Origin: Syntrophomonadaceae bacterium
Lineage (GTDB): Bacteria; Bacillota_D; Dethiobacteria; DTU022; UBA8154
Reading direction: 5' to 3'
NCBI GenBank assembly: GCA_007120815.1
Contig: SKMY01000287.1
Coordinates: 1 to 8,800, forward strand
Length of the DNA: 8,800 bases
Shown here: in pieces, positions 6,077 through 8,800 of the stretch
How the letters are laid out: every line of letters begins with the position of its first letter
Numbering within the stretch: the first letter of the stretch is position 1
Notes under the pieces: generated by a model
Told to the model about the DNA's origin: nothing
The model's input: the letters and a program-made list of their open reading frames with translations, nothing else
Databases searched by the model: none
Translations under genes and position numbers: made by a program

Positions 6077-7516
6077 TTAGAAATCCAGGGTAAAGTAAAA
6101 CGTCGCACCCTGACCAACTTCGCTTTTTGCCCAAACCTTCCCACTGTGGCGCTGTACAATGCGGGAGACAATACTCAGGCCGATACCGGTTCCTGAAAAC
6201 TCCTCCTGGGTGTGCAGGCGCTGGAAAGGGGCAAATAGTTTTTTGGCATACGACATGTCGAATCCAGCTCCGTTATCGCGAATAGAGTACACCGTTTCGT
6301 AGTTGTACTGTAAGGCATTAAATTCAATTTCGGCGTGCTCAACATGCTTCGTAAATTTCCATGCGTTGCCCAGCAAGTTTTCCACAGCAATGCGCAGCAG
6401 CGAAGCATCTCCAGTCACGACCATTCCAGGAGCGATTATCGTGTGAACCTGCCGTCCAGGTTCTTGTTCTTGCAGGGCACTGAGATAAGAAGCGGCAAAA
6501 GCACTGAGATCCACCTCTTCCCGGTGCATCTCCAGGCGTGCAACGCGGGAAAGCTTTAAAAGATCGTCGATCAGCTCACCCATACGCTGGCCGGCAGCAT
6601 AGACCCGGTTTAAGTAGTCCTTACCCTGTTCATCCAGGATTTCAGAGTAATCCTCCAGAAGGGCCTGGCTGAATCCCTGTATGGAGTAAAGGGGAGAACG
6701 TAAATCGTGGGAAACGGAGTAACTGAAAGCATCCAGTTCCTTGTTAAGGGACTCCAGCTCGGCGGTGCGTTCCTGCACCCGCTGCTCCAGTTCTATATTT
6801 AGTTTTTGGAGCTCTAATTCTGCCCGCTTGCGTTCGGTTATATTTAGTGCAGTTTCTATGACACCAACAATATCGCCGTTGTCATTGCGAACCGGTGAAC
6901 CTATAATGCTCCACCAGCGGCCGTCAGGTGTGGTAATCTCACCACTGTGCACTTCACCGGTTTCCAACGCTTTCTTAACAGGGCATTCATCACAAGGAGT
7001 ATTACGGTACTGCAATGCTTCGTAACATTTCAACCCCACGATTGCTTCATGATTTACACCAAAACTCCTTCCGGCAGCCGGGTTGGCCCATAGAATGTGC
7101 TGCTCATTGTCGTGCAATATAACCAACTCTGACAGGTTTTTCAGGATCAATGATTTTTCCTGCTGGGCTTCATGCAAGGCTGTCACATTATTGTCTTTTT
7201 TCTCTGCCAGGGTGCCAAAAACATAAGCGATAATGCAAAAAATAAAGCCGCGGGTTAATGTGGAGTAAGAGAACAAGCCACTTTGGAAAAAATTAATTGC
7301 CACGTGGAAAAAACCCAGGAAGGCTGCCACATAAAGGGCTTTTCTGTGATACCAGATCCCGGCCAGGATGATGGGTAAATAAAAAAGGTGCGTATATACA
7401 ATTTCCCAGCCGTACAGGAAGTTGACAAAAAAGGATATCATCACGATAAATAGGATAATTGCCATTAAGATAAACAGTTTGCTGCTTTTTAGGTTGGCGG
7501 GCATTATTAACACCAT
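6077..7516 (-). CDS. Membrane-bound PAS sensor histidine kinase
   Basis: I annotate 479 residues from ATG 7516. The frame is open to a TTG at 7552, and ATG 7504 is also possible. None of the three has a good ribosome site, so the start is uncertain. About four membrane helices fill residues 14-103, beginning LFILMAIILFIVMISFFV. A PAS domain follows (about 125-230), ending in the usual ALNITERKRAELELQ, then a coiled coil up to about 262. The HisKA core has His270 in FSYSVSHDLRSPLYSIQGF. The ATPase domain has Asn384 (ENLLGNAWKF), DNGAG (414-418) and GTGIGL (442-447). The PAS domain carries Cys164, Cys175 and Cys178 (TPCDECP), a pattern that could bind a metal or sense redox state. The HisKA core resembles those of kinases that hand phosphate to small stand-alone receivers, such as Cph1 with Rcp1, which fits the receivers encoded downstream. 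It is the first gene of the probable operon 7516-4324. Confidence 0.94.
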   Translation of the reverse strand: MVLIMPANLKSSKLFILMAIILFIVMISFFVNFLYGWEIVYTHLFYLPIILAGIWYHRKALYVAAFLGFFHVAINFFQSGLFSYSTLTRGFIFCIIAYVFGTLAEKKDNNVTALHEAQQEKSLILKNLSELVILHDNEQHILWANPAAGRSFGVNHEAIVGLKCYEALQYRNTPCDECPVKKALETGEVHSGEITTPDGRWWSIIGSPVRNDNGDIVGVIETALNITERKRAELELQKLNIELEQRVQERTAELESLNKELDAFSYSVSHDLRSPLYSIQGFSQALLEDYSEILDEQGKDYLNRVYAAGQRMGELIDDLLKLSRVARLEMHREEVDLSAFAASYLSALQEQEPGRQVHTIIAPGMVVTGDASLLRIAVENLLGNAWKFTKHVEHAEIEFNALQYNYETVYSIRDNGAGFDMSYAKKLFAPFQRLHTQEEFSGTGIGLSIVSRIVQRHSGKVWAKSEVGQGATFYFTLDF

Positions 7517-7552
7517 ATTTCTATAAATTTCTGAAAAATTGAGTGAAACCAA

Positions 7553-7742
7553 GGATTAAGATATTTACTTTATTTCTACATTTTTTTCGAATAATCCTCT
7601 TCAAGGTTGCTTTGCAACCCATAAATTCACCCTTACGAATTTTGGCAGCCCACGTGAAGTCTTACGTTCCCATCTATGCCCATGGTTTCTCATGGAATAC
7701 CCATTTAAAATGCCTATAAAAATGCGTGCAAGTCGGCCATCG
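7553..7742. other. Divergent intergenic region between the kinase operon and glgC
   Basis: No gene is visible. It must hold the promoter of the minus-strand kinase operon, but I find no convincing pair of hexamers; TTGAAG at 7604-7599 has no good -10 partner. It contains two short perfect dyads, GGTTGC-TTT-GCAACC (7605-7619) and CCATG-GTTTCT-CATGG (7680-7695). A partial copy of the promoter element, AAAAATGCG, lies at 7718-7726. The dyads lack T runs and so are not terminators. Confidence 0.5.
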
Positions 7743-7789
7743 AAATGCGCATTTTTCTAATATTCAAAAATTGCTGTCCCTTTTATAAT
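7743..7789 (+). promoter_or_regulatory. Promoter with palindromic TGCGCA element, driving glgC
   Basis: The 20-base element AAATGCGCATTTTTCTAATA (7743-7762) begins with a perfect 12-base palindrome, AAATGCGCATTT. After 21 bases comes TATAAT (7784-7789), and glgC starts 42 bases later. The -35 position (TATTCA) is weak. The element differs by one base from the one in front of the stand-alone receiver gene, with identical spacing to TATAAT. This suggests an activator-dependent promoter under shared control. Confidence 0.77.
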
Positions 7790-7831
7790 GATAATAGATA
7801 AATCTCTTCCCAGGAAGCGAGGAGAAGAAGC

Positions 7832-8800
7832 ATGATTGCGACGAGTGACTGTATTGCTATGCTCTTGGCAGGGGGCGAGGGCCGCAGAATGGGGTCGTTG
7901 ACCCATGTTATTCCCAAGCCGGCGGTTCCTTTTGGCGGAAAGTACAGGATTGTAGATTTCACTTTAAGTAACTGCAGTAATTCAGGCATTCAAGCTGTGG
8001 GGGTGCTTACCCAGTATAAGCCCCATGTGCTTCATGCTCACATCGGCAGCGGGGCTCCGTGGGGTTTAGATAGGAATAACGGTGAAGTAACCATTCTACC
8101 ACCTTTTACAAGCAGGAAAGGGGAGCAAGGTTACAAGGGCACCGCTGATGCCATTTACCAAAACTTACCATACATTCAACGCTTTTCATCCCGTTATATC
8201 CTGGTTGTTGCCGGGGACCATATCTATAAAATGGATTACGCCAGGATGCTTAAATACCATCAGGACAAGCAAGCCGAAGTGACCATTGCTGCTGTTCAGG
8301 TTTCCTGGAGCGAAGCCAGTCGTTTTGGAATCTTGAACACGAATGATAGCGGGCAGATCCTGGAGTTTGAAGAAAAACCTGAAAAACCTAGAAATAACTT
8401 GGCATCAATGGGAATATATATTTTTAGTTGGAATGCATTAAAGGAGCACCTTCTAATCGATCAGCAGAGCACGGTTTCCAGTCATGATTTTGGAAAAAAT
8501 GTCATACCCCAGATGCTTCAGACCGGCTGCCGCATGTTTGCCTATGTTTTTGAAGGATACTGGAAAGATGTAGGAACGCTGGAAAGTTACTGGGAAGCTA
8601 ACATGGACCTGTTAAAAGACAAGCCCATATTGGACCTTGGTGAAAACAACTGGCCCATCTATACGGTGAACTCAAGCCGACCACCCGATCGCATCCACAT
8701 GTCAGCACAAATTAACGCCTCTATCGTTGATGAAAGCTGCAAGGTTCTGGGGCAGGTCGATCGGTCCATTCTATTTCCCCGGGTACGGATCGGCAAGAAC
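7832..8800 (+). CDS. glgC: Glucose-1-phosphate adenylyltransferase (ADP-glucose pyrophosphorylase), cut by the window edge
   Basis: Catalyses ATP + glucose-1-phosphate to ADP-glucose + diphosphate, the committed step of bacterial glycogen synthesis in the cytoplasm. The window holds 323 codons without a stop; the family usually has about 400 residues, so the end lies outside. The start is ATG 7832, seven bases after GAGGAG (7819-7824). The nucleotide-binding N-terminus reads [16 protein letters not shown] (9-24), then [15 protein letters not shown] (29-43). Other family signatures are GVLTQYKP (57-64), [12 protein letters not shown] (129-140), the sugar-phosphate site FEEKP (179-183), ASMGIYIF (191-198), [11 protein letters not shown] (216-226) and EGYWKDVGT (241-249). 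The left-handed beta-helix domain begins near residue 290. In this family the enzyme is usually activated by glycolytic intermediates such as fructose-1,6-bisphosphate. Other glg genes probably follow outside the window. Confidence 0.96.
   Translation, partial: MIATSDCIAMLLAGGEGRRMGSLTHVIPKPAVPFGGKYRIVDFTLSNCSNSGIQAVGVLTQYKPHVLHAHIGSGAPWGLDRNNGEVTILPPFTSRKGEQGYKGTADAIYQNLPYIQRFSSRYILVVAGDHIYKMDYARMLKYHQDKQAEVTIAAVQVSWSEASRFGILNTNDSGQILEFEEKPEKPRNNLASMGIYIFSWNALKEHLLIDQQSTVSSHDFGKNVIPQMLQTGCRMFAYVFEGYWKDVGTLESYWEANMDLLKDKPILDLGENNWPIYTVNSSRPPDRIHMSAQINASIVDESCKVLGQVDRSILFPRVRIGKN

Noticed and set aside
7605..7619. Rho-independent terminator in the divergent region
   Set aside because: The stem is only six base pairs with no T run on either strand, and no gene ends nearby; both flanking genes start here.

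Overview
The window looks like chromosomal DNA from an anaerobic or spore-former-type Firmicute, with the Desulfotomaculum/Pelotomaculum group of Peptococcaceae as my best guess. The grounds are strong GGAGG ribosome sites, frequent GTG and TTG starts, roughly balanced base composition, and a subtilase carrying a C-terminal copper-amine-oxidase-N-like domain, an arrangement common in that group. This assignment is inference from style, not a database match. There are no RNA genes, CRISPR arrays or transposase genes that I can see.

Left part (1-3780, plus strand): a large imperfect inverted repeat lies at the left edge, and a tail of it recurs at 2874-2945. A hairpin-forming leader precedes a secreted S8 protease (311-2008). 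A short QueG-like double [4Fe-4S] protein follows 34 bases later (2043-2825), and after the second repeat copy comes a beta-class carbonic anhydrase (2982-3602). These three look like housekeeping or accessory genes with no obvious common pathway.

Middle part (3781-7516, minus strand): a compact signalling cluster. A membrane-bound PAS histidine kinase (7516-6077) is followed, 15 bases on, by a receiver domain fused to a HisKA_3-type kinase (6061-4988), and then 22 bases on by a NarL/LuxR-type DNA-binding response regulator (4965-4324). These probably form one operon. Further downstream, behind its own promoter, is a stand-alone receiver protein (4152-3781) that is a close duplicate of the receiver in the fused kinase. 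The parts suggest a branched phosphorelay: membrane kinase to receiver(s), then fused kinase to NarL-type regulator.

Right part (7832 to the window edge): the first 323 codons of glgC, ADP-glucose pyrophosphorylase, divergent from the kinase operon.

The most interesting observation is that the promoters of glgC and of the stand-alone receiver gene share a 20-bp element (19 of 20 bases, containing a TGCGCA-centred palindrome). In both it sits exactly 21 bases upstream of a perfect TATAAT, and the start codon lies 41-42 bases beyond that. Both copies face their gene. This suggests one regulator controls glycogen synthesis and the receiver, and the neighbouring NarL-type regulator is the natural candidate.
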